Source of the DNA: Alteromonas sp. CI.11.F.A3
GTDB taxonomy: Bacteria; Pseudomonadota; Gammaproteobacteria; Enterobacterales; Alteromonadaceae
Direction of reading: 5' to 3'
DNA: 64,000 nt
Assembly (NCBI RefSeq): GCF_032925565.1
Contig: NZ_CP136708.1
Location: 1,178,001 to 1,242,000 of the forward strand
Below are positions 8,681 to 16,854 of the stretch, in pieces. The notes below the pieces were generated by a model. The model ran no database searches, was not told where the DNA came from, and saw only the letters and a list, made by a program, of their open reading frames with translations. The position numbers and the translations under genes were made by a program. Every line of letters begins with the position of its first letter. Positions within the stretch are counted from its first letter, which is position 1.

Positions 8681-9859
8681 CTAATTCTGCTCTTGGGGCA
8701 CGCGAACCCAGCCTTCCATTAAAATTCGAGCGCTTCTGCTCATAACCGCTTGTTCAATGTTCCATTTATCATTTTCGAAGCTAGCTTTTGCGCCTACACG
8801 CAAGGTGCCTGATGGGTGCCCGAAAACAACGGCTTCACGATCTGTGCCGCCAGCCGCTAGGTTTACGAGTGTGCCAGGGATAGCCGCAGCTGCAGCAATG
8901 GCTACAGCGGCCGTGCCCATCATGGCGTGGTGCAATTTACCCATCGACATAGCGCGCACGAGTACATCAATGTCATTTCCTAAAATGTCTTTACCACTAG
9001 AGGCCTTATAGCCTTTAGGTGACGCAACCATAGCTACCTTGGGGGTATGCTGGCGTGTGACTGCTTCGCCAATATCGTTAATTAGCCCCATTTTAACTGC
9101 GCCATAAGCACGAATAGCTTCAAACTTGGCTAGGGCGGCATCATCATTATTAATATCATCTTGCAGTTCGGTACCCGTGTAGCCAATATCTTCAGCGTTA
9201 ATGAAGATAGTAGGAATACCAGCGTTTATCATAGTGGCGCTGAAAGAGCCTACATCAGGCACTTCAAGGGTATCGACTAAACGGCCAGTAGGAAATATTG
9301 CTCCTTCACCATCGGCTGGGTCGACAAAAGCCACTTCCACTTCAGCGGCTGGAAACGTCACTCCGTCTAACTCAAAGTCGCCAGTTTCTTGCACTTCACC
9401 ATTAGTAATAGGCACCTTGGCAATAATGGCTTTGTTGATATTCGCTTGCCAAATATTTACTAGGGCAACGCCGTTGTCTGGAATTTTACTGGCATCGACC
9501 AACCCATTATTGATTGCAAATGCGCCCACAGCGGCAGTTAAGTTACCGCAGTTACCGCTCCAATCTACAAAAGGCTTGTCGATAGAGACTTGACCAAACA
9601 AGTAGTCGACATCGTAGCCGTCGCGCTCGCTCTTACTAATAAGCACGGTTTTACTGGTGCTCGATGTCGCACCGCCCATACCATCGGTTTGCTTACCGTA
9701 AGGATCTGGGCTGCCAATCACTCGCAATAAAAGCGCATCTCGCGCCGGCCCAGGCTGCTGAGCCGCTTCGGGTAAATCAGATACGTTAAAGAACACACCT
9801 TTACTTGTACCACCACGCATATAAGTAGCCGGTACACGGATTTGAGGAGCATGCTTCAT
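8681..9859 (-). CDS. prpF: PrpF, AcnD-accessory isomerase of the methylcitrate cycle
   Basis: The 392-residue PrpF-family protein begins MKHAPQIRVPATYMRGGTSK, a strong family signature. Later segments DWSGNCGNLTAAVGAFAI and HHAMMGTAAVAIAAAA are also typical. PrpF works with AcnD and is thought to isomerise the trans-aconitate-like product of 2-methylcitrate dehydration. AGGAAT lies about 7 nt before ATG 9859. It is the last gene of the prp operon, separated from acnD by 361 bp that hold a long palindrome. Confidence 0.93.
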   Translation of the reverse strand: MKHAPQIRVPATYMRGGTSKGVFFNVSDLPEAAQQPGPARDALLLRVIGSPDPYGKQTDGMGGATSSTSKTVLISKSERDGYDVDYLFGQVSIDKPFVDWSGNCGNLTAAVGAFAINNGLVDASKIPDNGVALVNIWQANINKAIIAKVPITNGEVQETGDFELDGVTFPAAEVEVAFVDPADGEGAIFPTGRLVDTLEVPDVGSFSATMINAGIPTIFINAEDIGYTGTELQDDINNDDAALAKFEAIRAYGAVKMGLINDIGEAVTRQHTPKVAMVASPKGYKASSGKDILGNDIDVLVRAMSMGKLHHAMMGTAAVAIAAAAAIPGTLVNLAAGGTDREAVVFGHPSGTLRVGAKASFENDKWNIEQAVMSRSARILMEGWVRVPQEQN

Positions 9860-10220
9860 TGGTTATTCCTTTTTTGATTGGTGGCAATGGTTGGTTACGA
9901 TGATTTGTTACGATGATTTGTTACGATTGCTGGTTGCAATGGTTGATTATGATGGTTGCTTACTAAAAGTGATAACGATTAAGCCCTGCTCAAAACACAC
10001 CAATCCATACTGTAGTTAAGGGAGGTAAACATTTAAATTCTGAACAACCTCTAAATCTACCACCTAAATTCATCTTCTAATTAACGCTGTTGGATAATGC
10101 ATGGGGAAAGGTAATGTCGGTTCAGGGCCCTCAATTCGCATGGATGCGAATTGGGAGCCTACAGGGACGTATTTACGGCGTGCCCTGTACCGACATTACT
10201 TTCCCCTATCCCAGCGATAA
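9860..10220. other. Gene-free spacer between acnD and prpF
   Basis: No convincing gene is seen. Near 9893-9932 the sequence GTTACGATGATTT occurs twice in tandem and is followed by a degenerate third copy. The acnD-proximal part contains the palindrome annotated at 10103-10206. Both flanking genes are read leftwards, so the spacer is probably transcribed within the operon. Confidence 0.6.
10103..10206. repeat. Long nested palindrome, dispersed intergenic repeat
   Basis: The outer arms, GGGGAAAGGTAATGTCGG onward (10103-10128) and GCCCTGTACCGACATTAC onward (10182-10206), are complementary apart from one bulge and one mismatch. The inner arms CAATTCGCAT (10132-10141) and ATGCGAATTG (10144-10153) are perfect. 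Weaker complementarity extends outwards to about 10083-10218, next to the acnD stop. GCATGGATGC in the loop recalls the GCATCCATGC of the repeats at 14043-14426 and 27284-27377. It may terminate, process or stabilise operon RNA. Confidence 0.75.
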
Positions 10221-12821
10221 CTACGTAGCTTCAGCTTCTAAGAAGTCTTTGGCAAAACGCTGAAGTACACCGCCTGCGCTGTAAATCGATACCTCTTCTG
10301 CGGTATCTAAGCGACAGGTTACCGGTACGTTTAAGGTTTCACCATTGGCACGATTCACCACCAAGGTTAAGGTTGCTCCCGGTGCAGGTTCACCTTTAAC
10401 GTCGTAGGTTTCAGTGCCATCAAGCTTAAGAGTTTTACGGGTTGTGCCCGGTTTAAATTCAAGTGGCAATACACCCATGCCAAGCAAGTTGGTACGGTGA
10501 ATGCGCTCGAAGCCTTCTGCGGCAATCACTTCAACCCCAGCTAAGCGTACACCTTTGGCAGCCCAATCACGTGAAGAGCCCTGACCATAGTCGGCACCCG
10601 CCACAATAATCAGTGGCTGCCTGCGCTCCATGTAGGCTTCAATGGCTTCCCACATGCGAACCACTTTGCCTTCAGGCTCAATGCGAGCAAGCGAACCTTG
10701 CTTCACTTCGCCATTTTCAAGCACCATCTCGTTGAACACTTTCGGGTTCGCAAGGGTGGCACGAAGCGCCGTTAAATGATCGCCCCTGTGGGTGGCATAA
10801 GAGTTAAAGTCTTCTTCTGGCAAGCCCATTTTCGCCAAATACTCACCGGCTGCACTAGCAGCCATAATCGCGTTCGAAGGCGATAGATGATCGGTAGTAA
10901 TGTTATCGCCTAATATCGCCAGCGGACGCATGCCCGTCATAGTACGTTCAGCATCCATCGCGCCTTCCCAATAAGGTGGGCGGCGAATATAGGTGCTCAT
11001 TTCACGCCAATCGTATAGCGGGCTGATGTCGCTGCCAGTATTCACTTTTAAGTCGAACATGGGCTCGTACACTTTACGAAAATGCTCTGGTTTTACGCTT
11101 TGCGCGACAATGGCATCAATCTCTTCATCGCTTGGCCAAATATCTTTAAGCGTGACCGGGTTACCGTCGTTATCAATACCTAGCACGTCTTTTTCAATAT
11201 CAAAACGGACAGTGCCTGCAATAGCGTAAGCCACTACTAATGGCGGTGAGGCCAAAAAGGCTTGTTTCGCATACGGGTGAATACGGCCATCGAAGTTACG
11301 GTTACCAGAAAGTACTGCTGTGGCGTATAAGTCGCGGTCTATAATTTCTTGCTGAATTTTAGGGTCTAGCGCGCCGCTCATACCGTTGCAGGTTGTGCAG
11401 GCAAAAGCCACTACACCAAAGCCTAACTGTTCTAGTTCGCCCATCAAATCGGCTTCTTCTAAATACAGTTTTACCGCTTTAGAGCCAGGGGCTAGCGAAC
11501 TTTTCACCCAAGGTTTACGGGTTAAACCACGCTGGTTTGCATTGCGAGCAATTAAGCCTGCTGCAATCACGTTACGCGGGTTAGATGTATTGGTACAACT
11601 GGTAATGGCAGCAATAATTACCGCGCCATCAGGCATTTTGCCTTCTTCTTGTTCCCAGGCACTAGCAACACCGCGCTGTGCTAAATCGCTGGTGGCTAAA
11701 CGGGCATGTGGATTAGATGGGCCAGCCATGTTGCGACCAACAGAGGATAAATCAAAGGTGAGAACACGCTCGTACTCGGCACTGACTAATGAATCTGCCC
11801 ATAAACCGGTGTGCTTCGCGTATTGCTCAACTAAGGCAATTTGCTTTTCTTCTCGGCCGGTTAAACGCAAATAATCTATGGTTTGCTGGTCAATGTAGAA
11901 CATCGCCGCGGTAGCGCCGTATTCTGGCGTCATGTTTGAAATAGTGGCGCGATCGCCAAGGGTGAGGTGAGTGGTTCCCTCGCCGTAAAATTCCAAATAA
12001 GAAGACACCACGCGTTCTTTACGTAAAAACTCGGTAAGGGCTAACACGATATCGGTAGCAGTAATGTTTGGCTGAGGCTTACCAGTAAGCTCAACACCCA
12101 CAATATCGGGTAGGCGCATGTAAGAAGCGCGCCCTAGCATGACGCTTTCCGCTTCAAGGCCGCCTACACCAATAGCAATAACGCCTAGAGCATCAACATG
12201 CGGGGTATGGCTGTCGGTGCCAACCAAGGTATCTGGAAAGGCTACGCCGTCACGTGATTGAATAACTGGTGACATACGCTCTAAGTTGATTTGGTGCATG
12301 ATGCCGTTACCGGGCGGTATCACGTCCACGTTTTTAAAAGCTAATTTAGTCCAGTCGATAAAATGAAAACGGTCGTCGTTACGTCTGTCTTCAATAGCGC
12401 GGTTTTTTTCAAACGCGTCGGGTTCAAAACCCGCATGTTCAACGGCTAATGAGTGATCGACAATTAACTGGGTAGGCACGACTGGATTTACTTTCGCCGG
12501 ATCGCCGCCTTTTGCGGCAATAGCATCCCGTAAACCAGCCAAGTCGACTAACGCGGTTTGCCCCAAAATATCGTGGCATACCACGCGGGCAGGAAACCAC
12601 GGAAAATCTAAGTCGTTCTTGCGGTAAATAAACTGCTTGAGTGAATCTGTTAGTGCGTCTGGGTTACAGCGGCGCACTAAGTTTTCAGCAAACACACGAG
12701 AGGTGTAGGGAAGTTTGTCGTAGGCGCCAGGTTCAATGGCTTCCACTGCCTCGCGGGTATCGAAAAAATCGATTCCTGCGCCAGGCAAAGGTTTTCGGTA
12801 TTCGTAATTCATATTACTCAT
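10221..12821 (-). CDS. acnD: Fe/S-dependent 2-methylcitrate dehydratase AcnD
   Basis: This 866-residue aconitase-superfamily enzyme dehydrates 2-methylcitrate in propionate breakdown. The three cluster cysteines are visible: Cys409 in ITSCTNTSNP, and Cys475 and Cys478 in FACTTCNG. GTDSHTPHVDALGVIAIGVG near residue 201 and the C-terminal GADYGQGSSRDWAAKG are aconitase signatures. Identity as AcnD rather than AcnA rests on its place between prpC and prpF and on the presence of PrpF, which partners AcnD. It lies 18 bp after prpC. No prpD-type dehydratase is in the window. Confidence 0.93.
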   Translation of the reverse strand: MSNMNYEYRKPLPGAGIDFFDTREAVEAIEPGAYDKLPYTSRVFAENLVRRCNPDALTDSLKQFIYRKNDLDFPWFPARVVCHDILGQTALVDLAGLRDAIAAKGGDPAKVNPVVPTQLIVDHSLAVEHAGFEPDAFEKNRAIEDRRNDDRFHFIDWTKLAFKNVDVIPPGNGIMHQINLERMSPVIQSRDGVAFPDTLVGTDSHTPHVDALGVIAIGVGGLEAESVMLGRASYMRLPDIVGVELTGKPQPNITATDIVLALTEFLRKERVVSSYLEFYGEGTTHLTLGDRATISNMTPEYGATAAMFYIDQQTIDYLRLTGREEKQIALVEQYAKHTGLWADSLVSAEYERVLTFDLSSVGRNMAGPSNPHARLATSDLAQRGVASAWEQEEGKMPDGAVIIAAITSCTNTSNPRNVIAAGLIARNANQRGLTRKPWVKSSLAPGSKAVKLYLEEADLMGELEQLGFGVVAFACTTCNGMSGALDPKIQQEIIDRDLYATAVLSGNRNFDGRIHPYAKQAFLASPPLVVAYAIAGTVRFDIEKDVLGIDNDGNPVTLKDIWPSDEEIDAIVAQSVKPEHFRKVYEPMFDLKVNTGSDISPLYDWREMSTYIRRPPYWEGAMDAERTMTGMRPLAILGDNITTDHLSPSNAIMAASAAGEYLAKMGLPEEDFNSYATHRGDHLTALRATLANPKVFNEMVLENGEVKQGSLARIEPEGKVVRMWEAIEAYMERRQPLIIVAGADYGQGSSRDWAAKGVRLAGVEVIAAEGFERIHRTNLLGMGVLPLEFKPGTTRKTLKLDGTETYDVKGEPAPGATLTLVVNRANGETLNVPVTCRLDTAEEVSIYSAGGVLQRFAKDFLEAEAT

Positions 12822-12839
12822 GATTTTAAGCCTTAGTCG

Positions 12840-13964
12840 TTAACTACGTGCAGACATAGGAGGTACGTCACGAATATCTTCACCGGTGTATTCTGCTGAC
12901 GGACGAATAATGCGGTTGTCAGCGCGCTGTTCCATTACGTGGGCAGCCCAGCCAGTTAGGCGAGACATTACGAAGATAGGAGTAAACAACTTAGTAGGAA
13001 TACCCATAAAGTTATAGGCTGATGCATGGAAGAAATCAGCGTTACAGAACAGTTTTTTCTCGCGCCACATCACTTCTTCACAGCGCACAGAAACAGGGTA
13101 AAGCACATCGTCACCCACATCGGCTGCAAGCTTTTCAGACCAGCCTTTAATAATTTCGTTACGTGGGTCAGATTCAGAATAAATGGCATGACCAAAGCCC
13201 ATGATTTTGTCTTTACGTGCCAGCATTGCCATCATCTTTTCTTCAGCGTCGTCTGCCGATGTAAAGCCTTCTATCATTTCCATGGCTGCTTCATTCGCAC
13301 CGCCATGTAATGGGCCGCGAAGTGAGCCAATAGCACCAGTGACACATGAGTGCATGTCTGACAGGGTTGAGGCACAAACGCGAGCGGTAAAGGTAGAGGC
13401 GTTGAATTCGTGCTCTGCGTACAAAATAAGTGATACGTGCATCACTTGCTCATGCAACTCGCGAGGCTTTTCGCCATGTAGCATGTGTAAGAAATGACCA
13501 CCGATTGAATCGTCATCGGTTTCTACATCAATACGAATGCCATCGTGAGTAAAGCGATACCAATAACAAATAATACTTGGAAAACAAGCTAGCATGCGAT
13601 CGGTTGCGTGATCTTGCTCGCTGAAGTCGTTTTCCATTTCAAGGTTACCCAACATAGAACAACCCGTACGAAGTACATCCATAGGATGGGCGTCTTTTGG
13701 GATACGCTCTAGAACATCTTTAAGGGCCTGAGGTAATCCGCGCATACCACGAAGCAAGGTTTTGTATTCATCTAACTCGGATTGGTTAGGCAATTTGCCT
13801 TTCAAAATAAGATAAGCCACTTCTTCAAATTGGCAGCTGGCTGCTAAATCTTTTACATCGTAACCACGGTATGTCAGGCCAGAACCTGATACTCCTACAG
13901 TAGACAGTGCTGTTTTTCCCGCAACTTGGCCGCGTAATCCCGCGCCACTTAATTGTTTAGCCAT
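12840..13964 (-). CDS. prpC: 2-methylcitrate synthase PrpC
   Basis: The 374-residue citrate-synthase-family enzyme condenses propionyl-CoA with oxaloacetate. It begins MAKQLSGAGLRGQVAG, preceded by GGAGA with 7 nt spacing. A longer frame reaching 14114 runs into the repeat array and is not coding. Motifs include GSGLTYRGYDV, GSLRGPLHGGANEAAM and GFGHAIYSESDPRNE, which hold active-site histidines, and FHASAYNFMGIPTKLF near the C-terminus. It sits between prpB and acnD in the operon. Confidence 0.95.
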   Translation of the reverse strand: MAKQLSGAGLRGQVAGKTALSTVGVSGSGLTYRGYDVKDLAASCQFEEVAYLILKGKLPNQSELDEYKTLLRGMRGLPQALKDVLERIPKDAHPMDVLRTGCSMLGNLEMENDFSEQDHATDRMLACFPSIICYWYRFTHDGIRIDVETDDDSIGGHFLHMLHGEKPRELHEQVMHVSLILYAEHEFNASTFTARVCASTLSDMHSCVTGAIGSLRGPLHGGANEAAMEMIEGFTSADDAEEKMMAMLARKDKIMGFGHAIYSESDPRNEIIKGWSEKLAADVGDDVLYPVSVRCEEVMWREKKLFCNADFFHASAYNFMGIPTKLFTPIFVMSRLTGWAAHVMEQRADNRIIRPSAEYTGEDIRDVPPMSARS

Positions 13965-14519
13965 CTTGTTGTCTCCGGTCTTGTGTATGTAAGGTACAAA
14001 AGTTTGTTTAGTTTTATTAATTATCGCAATTTGCTTGAGGCCGCTTTGCTGCAGAGGTATAGAGTGCGGCTCTGCCACGCCGTGAACCCATCCATGGGGG
14101 CTCCGCTTCGGCATCCATGCCTCAGAGGGGCAGCGCTCACACTCTCTACCTCTACATCAGCGGCCCAAGTGAAGTCGCTCTGCTGCAGAGGTATAGAGTG
14201 CGGCTCTGCCACGCCGTGAACCCATCCATGGGGGCTCCGCTTCGGCATCCATGCCTCAGAGGGGCAGCGCTCACACACTCTACCTCTACATCAGCGGCCC
14301 AAGTGAAGTCGCTTTGCTGCAGAGGTATAGAGTGCGGCTCTGCCACGCCGTGAACCCATCCATGGGGGCTCCGCTTCGGCATCCATGCCTCAGAGGGGCA
14401 GCGCTCGCACTCTCTACCTCTACATCGCCGACCTCAGCAGGACCGCGCATATCTGATGCAAAGATAAACAGCGTGGCAGCGCCGTATCCCTGCCTCCTCA
14501 GCCAAAGCGACCTCAGCCG
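13965..14519. other. prpB-prpC spacer with repeat array
   Basis: This 555-bp gap inside the prp operon holds the three-copy 134-bp tandem array (14043-14426) and no gene. Open frames on both strands across it are composed of the repeats, encode the same low-quality peptide several times, and are artefacts. Confidence 0.7.
14043..14426. repeat. Three tandem 134-bp palindromic repeat units
   Basis: Units start at 14043, 14177 and 14311 with period exactly 134; the third is cut short at about 14426. They are nearly identical, differing by a few bases (for example TTTGCTG versus TCTGCTG). Each unit is an imperfect hairpin: in unit 1, AGAGGTATAGAGTG (14053-14066) pairs with CACTCTCTACCTCT (14140-14153) with one mismatch. 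The core AACCCATCCATGGG followed by a GCATCCATGC segment is shared with the repeat at 27284-27377. The array lies in the transcribed spacer between prpB and prpC. Confidence 0.9.
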
Positions 14520-15395
14520 TTAGCTTTTGCCTTTGGCAAACAGTTCGTCGAGCTTTTGCTCGTAGTCGTGATAGCCAAGGTAATCGTATAACTCCATGCG
14601 GGTTTGCATGGTGTCGACAACGGCTTTTTGATCGCCGTTATCAAGTATTGATTGGTACACGTTTTCAGCGGCTTTGTTCATGGCGCGGAATGCGCTAAGT
14701 GGATAAAGCACCATCGCGGCCCCCCATTCGCCAAGTTGCGCTTTGTTCCATAGTTCGGTTTGTCCGAATTCGGTAATGTTGGCAAGAATAGGTACGTCTA
14801 ACGCTTCTGAGAATGCGCGGTAATGCTCTTCAGTTTTTACTGCTTCTGCAAAAATGCCGTCAGCACCAGCGGCTACATAAGCTTTGGCTCGTTCAATGGC
14901 TTTTTCTAACCCTTCTTGGGCGAAAGAGTCGGTGCGGGCCATAATGAAAAAGTCGGGGTCGGTTCTAGCATCTACCGCGGCTTTAATGCGATCGACCATT
15001 TCTTCTGTGCTCACAATTTCTTTGTTAGGGCGATGACCGCAACGCTTTTGCGCTACCTGATCTTCCATATGCACAGCCGCTGCGCCTGCTTTTTCCATAT
15101 CGCGAATGGTTTTTGCAATATTAAATGCGCCGCCCCAACCGGTGTCTATGTCTACCAATAACGGTAAATCGCAGGCTGATGTGATGCGTTGTACATCAAC
15201 AATCACATCGTTAAGTGATGTCATGCCCAAATCGGGTAAACCGTATGAAGCGTTGGCAACGCCGCCACCGGAGAGGTATATCGCTTTGTGGCCGATAGAT
15301 TTTGCCATCATGGCGGTATAGGCATTAATGGTGCCTAATATTTGCAGTGGCTTATTGTCGGCCAGTGCTTGTCTGAATTTCTTTCCTGCACTCAT
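14520..15395 (-). CDS. prpB: 2-methylisocitrate lyase PrpB
   Basis: The 291-residue enzyme splits 2-methylisocitrate into pyruvate and succinate, the last step of the methylcitrate cycle. The catalytic loop KRCGH is at residues 117-121. Other family segments are [17 protein letters not shown] and VDIDTGWGG near residue 81. I place the start at ATG 15395 ([10 protein letters not shown]), 8 nt after AGAGAG, rather than at a GTG three codons upstream. It follows the GntR regulator closely and precedes the repeat array and prpC. Confidence 0.95.
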   Translation of the reverse strand: MSAGKKFRQALADNKPLQILGTINAYTAMMAKSIGHKAIYLSGGGVANASYGLPDLGMTSLNDVIVDVQRITSACDLPLLVDIDTGWGGAFNIAKTIRDMEKAGAAAVHMEDQVAQKRCGHRPNKEIVSTEEMVDRIKAAVDARTDPDFFIMARTDSFAQEGLEKAIERAKAYVAAGADGIFAEAVKTEEHYRAFSEALDVPILANITEFGQTELWNKAQLGEWGAAMVLYPLSAFRAMNKAAENVYQSILDNGDQKAVVDTMQTRMELYDYLGYHDYEQKLDELFAKGKS

Positions 15396-15418
15396 AAATA
15401 ACACTCTCTGGTTTCAAA

Positions 15419-16105
15419 TTAGGTTGGTGTGGGGCTAAGTTTGTTTTCAATATTGTTCTTTGAATAAAGAATATGGCGGCGCATTAGCATTTCGGCTAGC
15501 TCTTCATCGCGATTCGCAATGGCATTCACAATGTGTCTGTGTTCATCAAAAGCAGTGCTTACCCGTGGGCCGGCCATACCGAGTTGAACGCGATACATGC
15601 GTACAAGATGATAAAGTCCATCAATTAACACGCTAATCAGATGGCTATTTTTACTGCCAGTAACAATACGGTAATGAAAATCCACATCACCCGCTTCTTG
15701 GTAATAAAGCTGTGCATCTTTTACTGTGTTGAAATGAGAATCTAGCAGCCCTTGCAGTGAGCCAATTTCTTCATCGCTCATATGTCTAGCGGCAAGACGT
15801 GCAGCCATACCTTCTAACGCTTCTCGCACTTGATAAAGCTGAATAAGCCCTTCTGGCGTAAGGGAGACAACTTTAGCTCCTACGTTAGCTTTTCGTTCTA
15901 CAAGGTGGCAGGCGGCAAGACGGTTAATACCTTCGCGAATAACTGCGCGGCTGACTTCGTATTTTGTCGACAACTCAGTTTCACTGAGTTTGGAACCCGC
16001 AGGAATAACCCCTTCCACAATATCTTTTCGCAATTGAAAGAAGGTTCTATCCGCATTAGTTACGGGCTTTTCTAGCTCTATTTGCACCGACAAGTTAGGC
16101 ACCAT
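15419..16105 (-). CDS. prpQ: GntR-family (FadR/FCD) regulator of propionate metabolism, PrpQ-like
   Basis: The 228-residue protein has an N-terminal winged helix-turn-helix (about residues 15-85, with GSKLSETELSTKYEVSRAVIREGINRL) and an alpha-helical FCD ligand-binding domain (about 90-220). It is the first gene of the prp cluster and lies 23 bp before prpB. In Alteromonadales a GntR regulator named PrpQ is associated with methylcitrate genes; the assignment follows that precedent and this position. TTGTCGACAA-like palindromes upstream and inside the gene suggest autoregulation. The likely effector is a methylcitrate-cycle intermediate, which the sequence does not show. Confidence 0.85.
   Translation of the reverse strand: MVPNLSVQIELEKPVTNADRTFFQLRKDIVEGVIPAGSKLSETELSTKYEVSRAVIREGINRLAACHLVERKANVGAKVVSLTPEGLIQLYQVREALEGMAARLAARHMSDEEIGSLQGLLDSHFNTVKDAQLYYQEAGDVDFHYRIVTGSKNSHLISVLIDGLYHLVRMYRVQLGMAGPRVSTAFDEHRHIVNAIANRDEELAEMLMRRHILYSKNNIENKLSPTPT
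15964..15973. promoter_or_regulatory. Intragenic TTGTCGACAA site, possible regulator roadblock
   Basis: A perfect 10-bp palindrome TTGTCGACAA lies inside the coding region of the GntR regulator, about 135 bp into the gene. It is identical to the upstream site at 16170-16179. Binding here could block elongation or loop with the upstream sites. A coincidental match is possible. Confidence 0.4.
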
Positions 16106-16854
16106 GAAATCAATGATATGTCGACAATATAGGCGCTAATAGCCATTTAGTCAAGCGAACTGCCTTATATTGTCGACAAAGTGATAAATATAAAGAAAGT
16201 GTACAAAGTGGTTTTATAGGGTTGGTTAATGCGAGTTTTAATGCATTTAGCTAACATCGCCTAATGCAATCAGTGCTACGTATAGTTATTACTAAAAATG
16301 ACCATTTAATGAGGTATTAATCGTTCATCGGTAGCTTTAGCATTGACCAACGGCAACCCTGGTTGTTTGGGGGAGTCAGAGACAAGCGAAGTAATTATTG
16401 TCTGAATGGTCTAGTGAATCTAACGTAAATAGCGATCTGTTTAAACTCCTGCCACTATCTAACGGTATGATTATTTGAGATAAAGTTTAATTTAATGGTG
16501 GGTGAACTGAGTAGTAAATAGTCTAACCAATTGGTCTAATTTTAAAGTCTCAATTTAATAAAAGTGCAATATTTCGCTATGCAAGCTAAACGGAAGTCAG
16601 TATTATATTTTTCCAGTCTTCAAGCCAAAACTCCAGTCGTGAGTAGATGGGGGCTGGTAGGGTAGAGAAAGTGACATTAAAACCAGTAGGGATACACGCC
16701 ACTTTCATCAGGATATCCATAAATCAGCTAAATGTTACGGTTCGTAACGCCCTCTATTTGTGAGTCAATTGGTTTTCAACGTTCCGTAGAGAACGGGAAG
16801 CAGCCTAAAAACAATAAATTTTCGACACTAAACACTCTCGCAAAGGGGTTACAC
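16106..16854. other. Divergent spacer between prp operon and TonB receptor
   Basis: This stretch of about 750 bp has no supported gene. Its left end carries the prp operators. The right end contains the ribosome-binding site AAAGGGG (16842-16848) of the next gene. The middle is AT-rich and presumably holds the receptor promoter and a long leader; I could not define a convincing promoter by eye. The frame from 16732 to 16854 in phase with the receptor has no signal-peptide character and is probably untranslated. Confidence 0.5.
16116..16179. promoter_or_regulatory. Two GntR (PrpQ-like) operators upstream of the prp operon
   Basis: ATGTCGACAA at 16118-16127 (within ATATGTCGACAATAT) and TTGTCGACAA at 16170-16179 are palindromes centred on GTCGAC, with centres 52 bp apart. 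The first begins 11 bp before the prpQ start codon. The promoter for the whole leftward operon is expected here. Palindromic sites of this form suit dimeric FadR-type GntR regulators. Confidence 0.7.

Noticed and set aside
11386..11874. 162-residue frame antisense to acnD
   Set aside because: Shadow of the conserved aconitase-family gene; its composition reflects the complementary codons.
13965..14114. N-terminal extension of PrpC by 50 residues
   Set aside because: The extension is repeat-derived, and the ATG at 13964 has a good GGAGA site and the family start MAKQLSGAG.
14043..14426. CRISPR array
   Set aside because: The units are contiguous 134-bp copies without unique spacers and no cas genes are present.
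13965..14523. Several open frames of 76-90 residues on both strands
   Set aside because: They are made of the 134-bp repeat, encode near-identical peptides in each copy, lack ribosome-binding sites and are explained by the array.
16732..16854. N-terminal extension of the second TonB receptor
   Set aside because: It would place 41 residues before the signal peptide; the later ATG has a strong AAAGGGG.
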